Source of the DNA: Owenia fusiformis
Lineage: Eukaryota; Annelida; Polychaeta; Sabellida; Oweniidae
Length of the DNA: 64,000 bases
Reading direction: 5' to 3'
NCBI GenBank assembly: GCA_903813345.2
Contig: CAIIXF020000006.1
Coordinates: 3,160,001 to 3,224,000 of the forward strand
Shown: positions 1 to 10,375 of the stretch, one piece after another
Position numbering within the stretch: the first letter of the stretch is position 1
Layout of the letters: each line of letters begins with the position of its first letter
The notes under the pieces: model-generated
Databases searched by the model: none
What the model was told of the DNA's origin: nothing
Seen by the model: only the letters and a program-made list of their open reading frames with translations
Program-made: the position numbers and the translations under genes

Positions 1-1336
1 TTTGTATTCTACCGCAGTGTTGCCTTTGTTCACTAGATCGAGTATGTATGCAGACCACATGTCTCATATATATCAAGAATTCTCGTTGAATGGGACAATA
101 GAAGAAAGAAAATACTGGTCGTCAATATAAATCAGTGCATATTATTAAGTTTATTAATTTTGATTCACATATGGCATTGAGAGATGATTTCCTCGCTATT
201 GTTCAATTTGTATGAATTCAAATATTAAATGAGGCGAAAGTTTACATTTAGAGCCACTTTTCAGTGCTATTTAGCTGTCATAAATCCATTCATATTTGAA
301 CTTACAGCTTTTACCCACATGTTTCATGTATCATTATATTTCAGTTAGTAATAGTATGATTTTTATGTCCCCTTGTAATTGCAATTGAAGTATTACATCA
401 TAAAACACTATTGTTTTCCTCTGAATACTCTGGTTGGGGTCCTATACATTAGAATGTGAAGGGGGTTATTCTCTATTTATTGAAATAATGCACCCTTCAA
501 AAATTTGCATGATATTCTCCTCATAAGCGGGAGGATCTGTAATTTGACACACAGTATTGTCCAAGTTGATGGAATTTTGATACAGTAATTCTTCTGGGAG
601 TAGGGACTTTTGAAATGCATATTCCCAGTAATCTAAATTTTGAGGATGCTCAACGAGTTATTATTGCCTGATTAGTGCTCCCAGGGTGGGGAAATTGATT
701 CACTAGGTTGTGCCCAGAATTTTTTCAAATTCCTCATCCCTTCCCACATGTGGGATCTCACGCAAACGTTTATTATTTATTTGAATAGTGTGCAATATGA
801 GCACACTACAAGTTAGTTATTCTGATTCTTTTCAATTTTAAATAACTATGCACATTGTGAGGCCATGTTCAAAGGCATCGATTGTTCATATTTTCTCAGT
901 ACTATCATGGCTTTTCAAAAGTATTTTCTATCCTTTTATATTGTATTGTTTAAATTAATCTGAACATATAATCATTTTTTTAGAGTTGAGAGTCGCATGC
1001 CTGCATGCAGAGAACTTTGAGAAAAGTTTGGGAAATCTCAGCCCTTTCAAATCCTCCAACCCCATCTATTGAATACAAAATGTTTTAATGCACCACGCCA
1101 TCTTTTTATGTTAATTCAATAATTCACTGTTATTCCAACTCTCCAAAATGATTCCAAAGATAAGTGTAAGCCCTGGAGTGTAAAAATAAAAAACTGCTGC
1201 ATGAAGAATCTGTTGTCTCATGTAAAAATTCATAATTTCTCCTAATTCTTTCTGTGGACGTTTACTTGGTAATAGCAATCTTATAAAGTTATTGGAGTTT
1301 ATTCAATGGTTAATCCGACTATGAACTCTATTATTA

Positions 1337-1514
1337 CAGTAAAACCTGTCTTAATGAACACCTCTCTCTAGTGAACACCTGTCCCTAGTGGACACCCTTC
1401 TTACGCACATAGTCCACTGACTTCTGTATAAATTACCCTCTCTCTAGTGAACCCCTACCTACAGTGAACGTTTTTTCTTGGCAAAAAAATGTTCACTATA
1501 CACAAGTTTTACTG
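1337..1514. mobile_element. 178-bp pogo/Tigger-like MITE with TA duplication
   Basis: Ends are CAGTAAAACCTGTC and the inverse ACAAGTTTTACTG, flanked by TA on each side. Inside are repeated GTGAACACC-type words. The ends and TA target fit the pogo branch of Tc1/mariner; there is no coding capacity. Confidence 0.75.
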
Positions 1515-1974
1515 TACAACTCTAATGGCTTTACTAAGTAATTGCTTCTCAGTATAATTAATGGTATTGTTCATTTATTCACAATCATTAATTATTTCAT
1601 GGACCTTCTATTGTCCCAAATATAAAATTTCAAAAGAAATCCTTGATACATTTTTATGTAATGGTTTTGCTATTGAGATAAAAGATTTAGATTTTTTAAG
1701 AATAAAGGATTGGTATCGATATGGAGAACTGAATTCAACAATGTTTTTCTCTTAAACCAATCATTGAAAACATTCTGTAAAAAAAACACGATATTTTATG
1801 TAATGTTGACTGACTGACAACAATTTAATGCACAAATTATTAAGAAATGTTTTATATAACTGTTTTTGTTAACATTTTTTGTTTTTTTAGTACAATTGTT
1901 TTTGCTCCTTTCTACCAATTCTTGAGAATGAAATAAAATGTCTTTCCGAAACTTGTTGGAACAAAATAGCATAT

Positions 1975-2175
1975 ACAACATGTTTTTAGGCCTCTTAATA
2001 TTATAGTTATACAAAGGAATTTTTGGTTGATTTCAAAAAAGTATGCAAAAAATTAGAACAAAAGCCCCCCATAAAAATCAAGATAAACCTTTTATTTCAT
2101 TAACAAGATACTTTTTTAAAATCAACCAAAATTTCCTTTGTACAATTACAATATTGAGAGACCTAAACATGTTGT
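1975..2175. repeat. Palindromic foldback element
   Basis: Arms of about 70 bp (1975-2043 and 2108-2175) are imperfect inverted copies, for example ACAAAGGAATTTTTGG versus CCAAAATTTCCTTTGT, around a 65-bp centre. Confidence 0.75.
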
Positions 2176-3167
2176 GTTTATGTCGTATTGTTCCAATGTA
2201 TTGTATTGTATTCTTTATTTACCTCTTATATAAGAGAGTTACAATTGTACATTAATTGGGAGTTAATACATAAATAAGAAAATAGATAAATGAGGTTCGG
2301 AAAGATGTTTCATTTCACTCTGGAAACATGATACCAAGAACAAAACAAGTGTTTGAAGTGTTTTCTAAAACAATATAGATAAAAGTATATATTTATATTT
2401 CAAATCATATTGTTACTATTCAAAAGATGACCATTAAATTGACGATGTGTTAAATTTTTAGATTTTTTTCATGACTGGTTTAAGAGAAACGGGTGTTCAA
2501 AAAGTTCTCCATATCGATACCACTCCTTTCTTACTGCAGTTGGACTCACTCAAAAGATATTTCAACAATATCAATTTAATCTATTCACCAAATGCAACTC
2601 ACTTAGTGAAAATTGCTTGCAATTATTTCACCTCTATGTTATTTGTCCTTTATTAACACATAGCAAGGTGTGTCTAATTCAAGCCAATCCGAACACAGTA
2701 TTTTTTATAACTGCACTGCATTATATAACCAATAACTCGCCCAAGCTCATCCGTTGAATGGTTGAAAGAGTGACATCTTGACCCTACTGATTGAAATTGA
2801 TGCTTGTGAACTAGACCCTTGCAAAAAGTTTCATTGGAAATATATTTTATGTTATTTCGAAGAAAATAGTTTGCAATGTGTGAAAAGATAGCCAAAGACA
2901 TGATGCATTTGCAACAGTTGGAATAACACCTTTTTGAGGAGTGATTTGGTCCACATTGCATTGAGTCCAGGGCTTAAATTAATGTTTGAAAACACAGATG
3001 ATTAATGGGAACTGAAAGTCATGGAACAAAATTCAACTACTGTGTTTGTTTTGAGTTGACAAGTCTCGCATCATTTAGTCATGCATATCAAGTTTAACCT
3101 GTGATACAAAATTACCAGAGGGTAGGTGAATGTGAGATGCCCTTGAAAGGCAATAAACTAAGCAACA

Positions 3168-3897
3168 CAGTGGCAGATCCAGAAATTAACAGGGAGGGGC
3201 CCAAATTTAATCTGGAAAAAAAATTTGTAATACAGGGTGTTCAAAAAAAAACGCAACCCAAAGAAATCGCTATATCTTGGAAAATACTTATCCAATTGTG
3301 TTCATTTTTTCTGCGTTTTTCGTATCTTTCCAATACTAATGTCTTTTGAGCATTTGTCCAAGGCATCATGTTTTACAGCTAACTAACAACATGAGCTATA
3401 CATACACAGTCTCTTCTTTCCTTCCTGAAAAAATGAACACAATTGGACTAGTATTTTCCAAGATATAGCGATTTCTTTGGGTTGCGTTTTTTTCGAACAC
3501 CCTGTACATGTAATAAAGGCCCATTTTTTAAATTGGCCCAAAATATGCCCAAAAAGGCCCATTTTTTGAGGCCCTACAAAATTTTTGGGCCAAAATCTAA
3601 ACAATTTTTCTGGGTCTACTAAAGGCGGCAAAAAAATTGTGCCCAAAAAAGGCCTTAGGCCCTAAAAAGTGGGTCTCTTTGGTCATTACTGGGCCATTTA
3701 AGGCCTTATTTTTAATTTTAGGCCAACTTTTGAAGAAAATGGGCCTCAAATTTTAAAATTTGGCCTATTTTTGGTTTTAGAGGCCCAAATTTTTTCTGCA
3801 CAAGCACGGAAGCTTTTTTCTCAGACGGGAAATTTGGGCCCCCCTTGTTGGTTCCCAGATCCACCCCTGCCATGCCCCCCCCCTGGATTTGCCACTG
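3168..3897. mobile_element. hAT-type element remnant (CAGTGGC ends)
   Basis: It begins CAGTGGCAGATCCAG and ends GGATTTGCCACTG, an inverted pair typical of hAT MITEs. Matching internal words (GGGGCCCAAATTT) lie further in on each side. No 8-bp target duplication was detected. The interior is rich in GGCCC/TTTTT words and is split by the element at 3233. Confidence 0.6.
3233..3504. mobile_element. 272-bp CAGGGTG-ended element nested in the hAT remnant
   Basis: About 80-bp inverted ends start CAGGGTGTTCAAAAAAA and include AACCCAAAGAAATCGC and TATATCTTGGAAAATAC. TA lies on both sides (3231-3232 and 3505-3506). The short centre has no coding capacity. The ends resemble mariner-type termini. Confidence 0.82.
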
Positions 3898-4411
3898 CGA
3901 CCCAGAGGGACAGAGCTGATTATCCAGATTACAGAGTAGTTGGACCCTGGCCTTATATCCACAAGTAAAAATATAATAGTATTTGTTACATTGGATATTT
4001 ACTCTAGTTTTTACATAGTCTGTCAAACAATTTTTTTAAAATTTCGTTTCACAATATTGAATTGTGCATTCAATTGAGGTTTCAAAACGAGGCAATGACC
4101 TAGTTCCACCAAATTTAAAAATAAAAAATTAGAAAAAATTAGAATTTTATTCATTTACGTTTGATTAGGATGAACAATACAATGTTACTGACAGCATATC
4201 ACGGAGATTTTATACTGAAGAGCTTCACGACTGATGGATTTGAACTAATTTAGTGTAATAAACATTTGATGGGTAATGAAAAAACTGAGATTTTTCAATA
4301 AAATTTTTCGAGTCGATTCGCAGACTGCTGTTCGGAATTGAAGCTTAACTATTATCTGAGATCAGTAAGCTTTGTAAACAGCAATAGATTTTGAGCTTCT
4401 GACCCAGTACA

Positions 4412-4439
4412 ATGCTTTCATCAACTAGTCGAGTAAGAG
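4412..4439 (+). CDS. ARHGEF39: RhoGEF exon 1 (candidate start exon)
   Basis: ATG followed by nine codons (MLSSTSRVR) plus one base, ending in a strong donor AGAG|GTAAGT. The leftover G joins TT at the start of exon 2 to make GTT (Val), keeping frame. It is short and was chosen from its donor and phase, so another upstream start exon is possible. The 5' UTR and promoter were not resolved. Confidence 0.5.
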
Positions 4440-4510
4440 GTAAGTCTGTCTATCACTTTCATTGATTCGGATATCAAAAGGGGGGAAAGTAAGCTTATCG
4501 CAACATATTT

Positions 4511-4903
4511 AGAGTCCATTTCACTGCTTCATTTCGTCAGTAGAACAGCAAAAATCAGAAATTGGGAGACCATTGTGCAATAATATATGGAAAAATATAT
4601 TCATAATGTACATGAATGACATTTGTATATCTTGGATTGCTTCTAGTTTGGCTTATAAAGTGTGTGGCCTCTTATATTTGGATGTTTCTCTGCCATGTTA
4701 TTTTCAATAAGTTTAACATGGCTGAAATTCTTCAAATTACAAGACAGCACAGCCTTATTGCACAAAAAACTAAAAAATCTGAAATATACAAATGTCATTC
4801 ATGTACATTATGAATATACTTTTCCATATATTATTGCACAATGGTCTCCCAATTTCTGATTTTTGCCGTTCTACTGACGAATAGAAGCAGTGAAATGGAC
4901 TCT
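4511..4903. repeat. Large palindrome in RhoGEF intron 1
   Basis: Arms of about 120 bp (4511-4630 and 4784-4903) are nearly perfect inverted copies, starting AGAGTCCATTTCACTGCTTC, around a 153-bp centre. Any open frames over it are shadows. Confidence 0.85.
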
Positions 4904-5083
4904 AGTCTATAATTTTGGACACTCATATGTTGGATTATCTATTTTCTGAGGATTTAAACATGTGCATGTGTTACTTTCATACGACTGAAGAGATAATAAA
5001 CGCTTAAATATAAATTTGACGTAGATATAAACGTTTTTTAAGCGTAAAATCAAAGCACAACCATTAACTTAAAAAATAAAAAA

Positions 5084-5193
5084 GACGATGCCGGGATTTG
5101 AACCCGGACCGTCAGAGTGACAGGCGAGCACTCTGCCACTGTACTAATCAGAGTGACAGGCGAGCACTCTGCCTCTGTTCTAACCAGGCATTA
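5084..5193 (-). pseudogene. tRNA-Asp(GTC)-like sequence with internal 36-bp duplication
   Basis: On the - strand GGTCCGGGTTCAAATCCCGG forms a good T-arm with B box, preceded by GCTCGCCTGTCAC, which carries a GTC anticodon in tRNA-Asp context. The block with D-arm and anticodon region (GTGGCAGAGTGCTCGCCTGT) occurs twice, 36 bases apart, so the full sequence cannot fold as one normal tRNA unless one copy is skipped. The 5' end (AATGCC) can pair partly with 3' GGCATC. I call it a decayed or rearranged tRNA gene; a tRNA-derived SINE head is possible. Confidence 0.55.
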
Positions 5194-6077
5194 GTTATAC
5201 GTGTGCATGGTTTAAGGGTACTTATTTAAACTTCTTTTTAGTTAGTCACGTGACATTCTAAATTTAGAAATCTTTGAAGAAATTTGTTTACCGGCGAACT
5301 TCTGAGTAATTGAATGAACAATCGTCAAAATAACATCTTTATCAGAGTATTTCTTCACAGTATTTGCTCCATTTGTTCATTATTGTATATTTTCTCATTA
5401 AAGCACAAAATATTACCAGGGACCCCGGGAACAACCTAAGATCTGAAGATTGCGCTTCGGAGAGAGGCGCGACTTTAAATTATTGAACCCCGGCTGGAAA
5501 TTTTACAATAGTTCACGATGTTCTTGTTTCTCTCTAGCTCTTTGGACCTTTTCTAGATTGTCAATACCCATATTATAACAAGAGATTCCACACACTATTT
5601 GAGATACGCATTATGAAAGTTGACCTAATATGTAATGGCCAAATTGCTCTAATTATGTGAAGGTAGTCATGAACTACAGTCCCAATTCAAACCTATCCAA
5701 ATTTGCAATTGTAAAAAATTAATTGATTTACAATAATTTTGCAATGCTCCAGATTAACTTTTTGGAATGATCAAGTTTTCTATATTTGTGATTTTGAATA
5801 GTGAGTAACTCTTACAAAATGTTCTCTAATTCAACCCATATTTGCAACCCATTTTGAAAGGATTCTCCAGTCACTGACTTGCATAATGTTAGGCCAAAAA
5901 GTGTAGATTTTGATAAATAGAACAATCTGGTCCCAAGATGTTATAGACTTTAGTTTTTCCCTTTATTTGCTGATTAAAAACATGATCAGTTGAATCTTAC
6001 TTTCAGACTGTCAACACTCAATATAGTTTGGCCAAATCAAAGAAAATGCTTCTTATAAATTTTTATTTTGCACTTAG

Positions 6078-6346
6078 TTTCAGAGTTGACTGCTCTGGCA
6101 GAAGAGGAAGCCATTCGCATAAGCAACAGGAAAAGTTTCAGAAAGTCTCGAAGGTGTATCTCATCAATCAATGAGGAATCTGAGCCTGAAAATGAGGAGA
6201 ATGATGAAAATGATATAAATGTAGAAGGTGCTAAAGAACCAACGGATCCAAAAGTTGCTGCCCAACTTGAACGCAAAGCTAAGATTGCGCAGGAATTGAT
6301 TGATTCAGAGAAAACATACCAACAGCATTTAGAACTTGTTCTTAAG
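6078..6346 (+). CDS. ARHGEF39: RhoGEF exon 2: acidic N-terminus and start of DH domain
   Basis: The acceptor is TTGCACTTAG and the donor CTTAAG|GTAGAA (phase 0). It encodes about residues 10-99: an Arg/Ser segment (RKSFRKSRR), a Glu/Asn-rich linker (EESEPENEENDEND), then the first DH helix with the CR1 signature AQELIDSEKTYQQHLELV. The conserved Glu of CR1, which contacts switch I of the GTPase in this family, is present in DSEKTY. An alternative acceptor six bases downstream (TTTCAG) would also stay in frame and drop two residues. Confidence 0.85.
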
Positions 6347-6639
6347 GTAGAATATCATTTTTCTCCATTATCAACCTTCAAATAAGCTGACATAGATGTT
6401 TTGAATTTAACTAGTACACTTAAATCAAAAATGTCAATGAAAGATGGTGTTCAGATGGTCTTTGTAACAGTGATAAAGAACTTTTTGACTGCATGTTAAA
6501 TTCACCAACAGCTTCTTTCCTTCATCATTGTGATTGATGCTACTGGTGAACCAATACATTTTCAATGAATATTATATAGTGTGTTATGGTGATTGCTGCA
6601 TTATTATACAGCCAAGTTCTTAATAGAAATCCTGTGGAA

Positions 6640-7225
6640 ACCCATTCATTAGTTTTTATGTCACCACCAAAAAGTGACTTATTGTTATGGTCTCCGTTTT
6701 TTGTGATGGCGATTGGTGGGTGGCGGTTGGTGATCAGTGGGTCGCAGTTGCCGTCTGTAACAAATTCTTCCAATAACTTATGACTAAATAATAATAGACT
6801 GACTTTGACAATTTTTTTCAAAACCATCTACAAGTTTTCAGAAGTTCATGTTTGAATTTATATTCATATTTTCAAGGTCAAAAAAAGGTTAACAAAGGTA
6901 AAAAGGGTATTTTTTCAACTTGCTTCAAATTGACCAATTTTTTTTTTAAAAATCATCAGAAGTTCCAATGTGACTTAAGATTTGATAGTTGACCTTCAAT
7001 GACCTTCTCAAGGTAAAAAAAGGTCAAAATGTATTTTTTCAACTTGCTTCAAATTGACCTTTTTTCAAAATCATCTACAAGTTCTCAAAAGTTCAAATCT
7101 GACTATAGATTTGACCTTCAATGACCTTCTCAAGGTCAAAGAGGTCTTTTTTCAACTTGCTTCAAATTGACCAATTTTTTCTCAAAATCATCTACAAGTT
7201 CTAAAAATTCAAACCTGACTTAGTC
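6640..7225. repeat. GACCTT-rich dispersed repeat in RhoGEF intron 2
   Basis: About three degenerate units contain CAACTTGCTTCAAATTGACC, ATCATCTACAAGTTC and GACCTTCAATGACCTTCTC. A flank has GGCGATTGGTGGGTGGCGGT. An inverse copy lies at about 58320-58900. Confidence 0.75.
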
Positions 7226-7272
7226 TCAAAAACAATTAGATACATTAATCACTGTTTATTATTTGCTTGCAG

Positions 7273-7488
7273 TATTTCCAAGAGCCACTTTTGAACAGCA
7301 ACATGCTTCCAAGAAATGTTGTCAGTGTTATTTTTGGCAACATTGAGCAGATTATTGCTGTAAACCGAGCCCTTCATGTTCACCTGGCCCACTTAGATGT
7401 CGGAGAAGCATTCAAGCAATTGATGCCCTTCCTTAAGCTATATTCTATGTATGCAAATGGGCATGAGAGAGCACTGGCAACATTAATG
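7273..7488 (+). CDS. ARHGEF39: RhoGEF exon 3: DH domain middle, ends at first of ~12 repeated donors
   Basis: The acceptor is TTGCTTGCAG and the exon opens with YFQEPLLNS. It encodes residues 100-171 (FGNIEQIIAVNRALHVHL through FLKLYSMYANGHERALATLM), standard DH helices. The first usable donor is ATTAATG|GTAAGT at 7489, phase 0. The last 75 bases of this exon plus GTAAGT are repeated tandemly downstream, so the true 3' end is ambiguous. This end was chosen because the single-copy form joins exon 4 (EWDQKSSEFAAF) with normal DH spacing. Confidence 0.8.
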
Positions 7489-8407
7489 GTAAGTAAGCAA
7501 TTGATGCCCTTCCTTAAGCTATATTCTATGTATGCAAATGGGCATGAGAGAGCACTGGCAACATTAATGGTAAGTAAGCAATTGATGCCCTTCCTTAAGC
7601 TATATTCTATGTATGCAAATGGGCATGAGAGAGCACTGGCAACATTAATGGTAAGTAAGCAATTGATGCCCTTCCTTAAGCTATATTCTATGTATGCAAA
7701 TGGGCATGAGGGAGCACTGGCAACATTTATGGTAAGTAAGCAGTTGGTGCCCTTCCTTAAGCTATATTCTATGTATGCAAATGGGCATGGGAGAGCACTG
7801 GCAACATTAATGGTAAGTAAGCAATTGATGCCCTTCCTTAAGCTATATTCTATGTATGCAAATGGGCATGAGGGAGCACTGGCAACATTAATGGTAAGTA
7901 AACAGTTGATGCCCTTCTTTAAGCTATATTCTATGTATGCAAATGGGCATGAGAGAGCACTGGCAACATTAATGGCAAGTAAGCAGTTGATGCCCTTCTT
8001 TAAGCTATATTCCATGTATGCAAATGGGCATGAGAGAGCACTGGCAACATTAATGGTAAGTAAGCAGTTGATGCCCTTCTTTAAGCTATATTCCATGTAT
8101 GCAAATGGGCATGAGAGAGCACTGGCAACATTAATGGTAACTTGGTAAGTAAGCAATTGGTGCCCTTCCTTAAGCTATATTCTATGTATGCAAATGGGCA
8201 TGAGAGAGCACTGGCAACATTAATGGTAAGTAAGAAGTTGATGCCCTTCCTTAAGCTATATTCTATGTATGCAAATGAGCATGAGAGAGCACTGGCAACA
8301 TTAATGGTAAGTAAGCAATTGATGCCCTTCCTTAAGCTATATTCTATGTATGCAAATGGGCATGAGAGAGCACTGGCAACATTAATGGCAAGTAAGCAGT
8401 TGATGCC
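7414..8407 (+). repeat. 81-bp coding/donor minisatellite (~12 copies) straddling the exon 3 border
   Basis: The period is 81 bp: 75 bp of exon 3 (KQLMPFLKLYSMYANGHERALATLM) plus the donor GTAAGT. Copies end at 7488, 7569, 7650, 7731, 7812, 7893, 7974, 8055, 8136, 8225, 8306 and 8387. An 8-bp insertion (GTAACTTG) after copy 9 shifts frame and brings a TAA. Copies 7 and 12 have GCAAGT donors. A decayed 13th copy with stops follows to about 8470. Each unit is 27 codons, so copies 1-9 form one open frame. Whether any unit beyond the first is translated cannot be told from sequence. Confidence 0.95.
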
Positions 8408-8646
8408 CTCTCTTTAGCTCTATTCTATGTTTGAGCATCAATAGCTCTGGCAACATAAATGCCATGGTAGGTTAGCTATTAAATAGTAGTATATAATTCC
8501 CCTAAAAGATGCAGCAAAATCAAATTAAATTCTCAATTCTACACAATATTTCAAAATTCCTGCAGTCCTCTACTTGACTGGGCAGTCGGCATTGCCATTG
8601 TCTAGAATGTAAAATACATTTACCTATTCTTGTTGATGTTATTCAG

Positions 8647-8765
8647 GAATGGGACCAGAAAAGTTCAGAATTTGCAGCATTCCGACGTAGACAGGAGGAC
8701 TTACCTGAAGTGAAAGGATTGAAGTTAAATGCCCTTCTGATAACACCAGTGCAGAGAATACCCAG
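8647..8765 (+). CDS. ARHGEF39: RhoGEF exon 4: DH domain CR3
   Basis: The acceptor is TGTTATTCAG and the donor ATACCCAG|GTAATC (phase 2). It encodes EWDQKSSEFAAFRRRQEDLPEVKG and LNALLITPVQRIPR, residues 172 to the split Arg at 211. The VQRIPRY block (continued in exon 5) is the hallmark conserved DH helix that packs on the GTPase. Confidence 0.9.
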
Positions 8766-9776
8766 GTAATCCATGATCTGACATTTGAGGATTTTGTTAA
8801 AGTGGCTCAAAGTGTAGTATTGAAATTATTCCATAATGTAAACTTACATATGAAAGCTTAAAAAGACAGTAATTTTGCAAATTTTTCAAGCTTAACCAGG
8901 GTACTCAGCTTTGGTATCAGAACTCAGAACATAATGTCACACTTTTGTCCAAAAACGTAAAATAACATGTACAAAAGTCTGGTGATGGTGCATCCTAATA
9001 GATTGTTTTTAGTTTTGATATGTTATGATCAGAGATATAGGTCGAGTCCTTTTAACATGTTTAATAGCTATAGGTATGAGTCCCTTTAACATTCATTATT
9101 GTCATTCAAGCAGGCAGAAGGTTGAATTGACCAACTATTTTTCTAATATAATCACCCTGCTATTTGCTACAGCAATACTCTATTATTTATATACAAAGTT
9201 AATTACTCAATACTCAGTCCAATGACTTGGCTACATCAACTCTTGGCTGTTGTGTAGAATACAGAAATAAGAATATATTTCATTGTTGTGCAACTGACAT
9301 CTATATAATACAAATACTTTTTTTCTTATGGTTAGTTAAATCTCATCTGTGCATATATTCATTTCCCCAGACAGCCACCAAACGATTTGTTTGTATCGCT
9401 ACCTACCCTTTCTCATTAAACAATTTTTTTTAACTTAGAAAATATCTTACTTAAGTATGTCAAAATTTTTGTTTTTATTTCCTAATTTAATTGCCTATTT
9501 ACACAAAGCAAATTTTAGAGTAACTTCAAAAGTTCATTGTATCACTCCCTGTGTTCATTACATATTTGGTATCAGTTAGAGTTATATATTGTCATTTACA
9601 GATCTATTCATTTAGAAGTATCCTTATGGCCTTATGTCTACGTATGCAATGGGGACAAAAATATAGAAAGTACATATATTTACCAAGTTCCATGCAGAGT
9701 ATAAAAGTTTACACAAACAAATAAAATTATTAATTAATAATTATTAATAATTAATTAAAGTGTGTTTGTGATTTAG

Positions 9777-9847
9777 GTACAAGCTTATGCTGGAGGATCT
9801 GTTAAAGTTCACACCGCAAGACAGTGAAGATTACCCTGCAATTAAAG
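9777..9847 (+). CDS. ARHGEF39: RhoGEF exon 5: DH helix after CR3
   Basis: The acceptor is GTGATTTAG and the donor ATTAAAG|GTATGT. It encodes YKLMLEDLLKFTPQDSED and YPAIK, the C-terminal part of the conserved DH helix. It begins with one base completing the Arg codon from exon 4 and ends with one base of the Asp codon completed 18.7 kb away in exon 6. Confidence 0.9.
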
Positions 9848-9948
9848 GTATGTGTTGAGCTTATGACTCTGTCATCTGATTGAAGCACTGCAGCCATTAG
9901 AAAAGTATATCTTTAGTGGTTGACATGCTTGCTTTTCCCAAAAAGTAT

Positions 9949-10375
9949 AGGCACTGTGTTGACATGTTGTTTTTAGTTCCCATGGCACTAAGTTGTCATG
10001 TTTTTTTTAGTTCCCATGGTGAGCTTTTGTTGTTCCTGAAAATAGTTACCAACATATTTTGATTTATTACCTCATTTATTTGTACAGTACACTGTACAAA
10101 TATAATTTCCAATACCCAAGTTTAAAGAGTGTCATGAGCGACCAAAAAATTATTTACTCTGGATTTCTAGATTGCGGAAAATGGAGGGAAATTTGAAATT
10201 TGGCACCTCAAAAGAGATACATTTATACAAGTATAGCTTATGACTCTGTCCCAAAAGGTAAAGGCACTGTGTTGTCATGTTGTTTTTAGTTCCCATGGTG
10301 AGCTTTTGTTGTTCCTGACAATAGTTACCAACATATTTTGATTTATTACCTCATTTAATTTGTACTGTACAAATA
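9949..10375. repeat. Local duplication around a mariner-like fragment
   Basis: The segment AGGCACTGTGTTGACATGTT to TTGATTTATTACCTCATTTA occurs at about 9950-10095 and again at about 10262-10365. Between them (10117-10230) is a piece containing CATGAGCGACCAAAAAATTA that also occurs at about 10985-11102. Confidence 0.7.

Larger units (their letters stand above)
1..4411. other. Upstream gene-free region with repeats
   Basis: No exon with convincing homology was found on either strand. It contains a small pogo-type element (1337-1514), a palindrome (1975-2175), a dispersed repeat shared in inverse with intron 8 (about 2650-2990), and a nested hAT-type/CAGGGTG element pair (3168-3897). The segment just before 4412 is presumably the RhoGEF promoter and 5' UTR, but no clear TATA box or initiator was identified. 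Confidence 0.6.

Noticed and set aside
3383-4026. Short open frames on both strands
   Set aside because: They lie within the hAT-type and CAGGGTG-ended repeats and show no domain.
7380-8156. 258-codon - strand open frame
   Set aside because: Shadow of the + strand 81-bp coding array.
9025-9433. Two short + strand frames in RhoGEF intron 4
   Set aside because: No homology recognised and no fitting splice phase with neighbouring exons.
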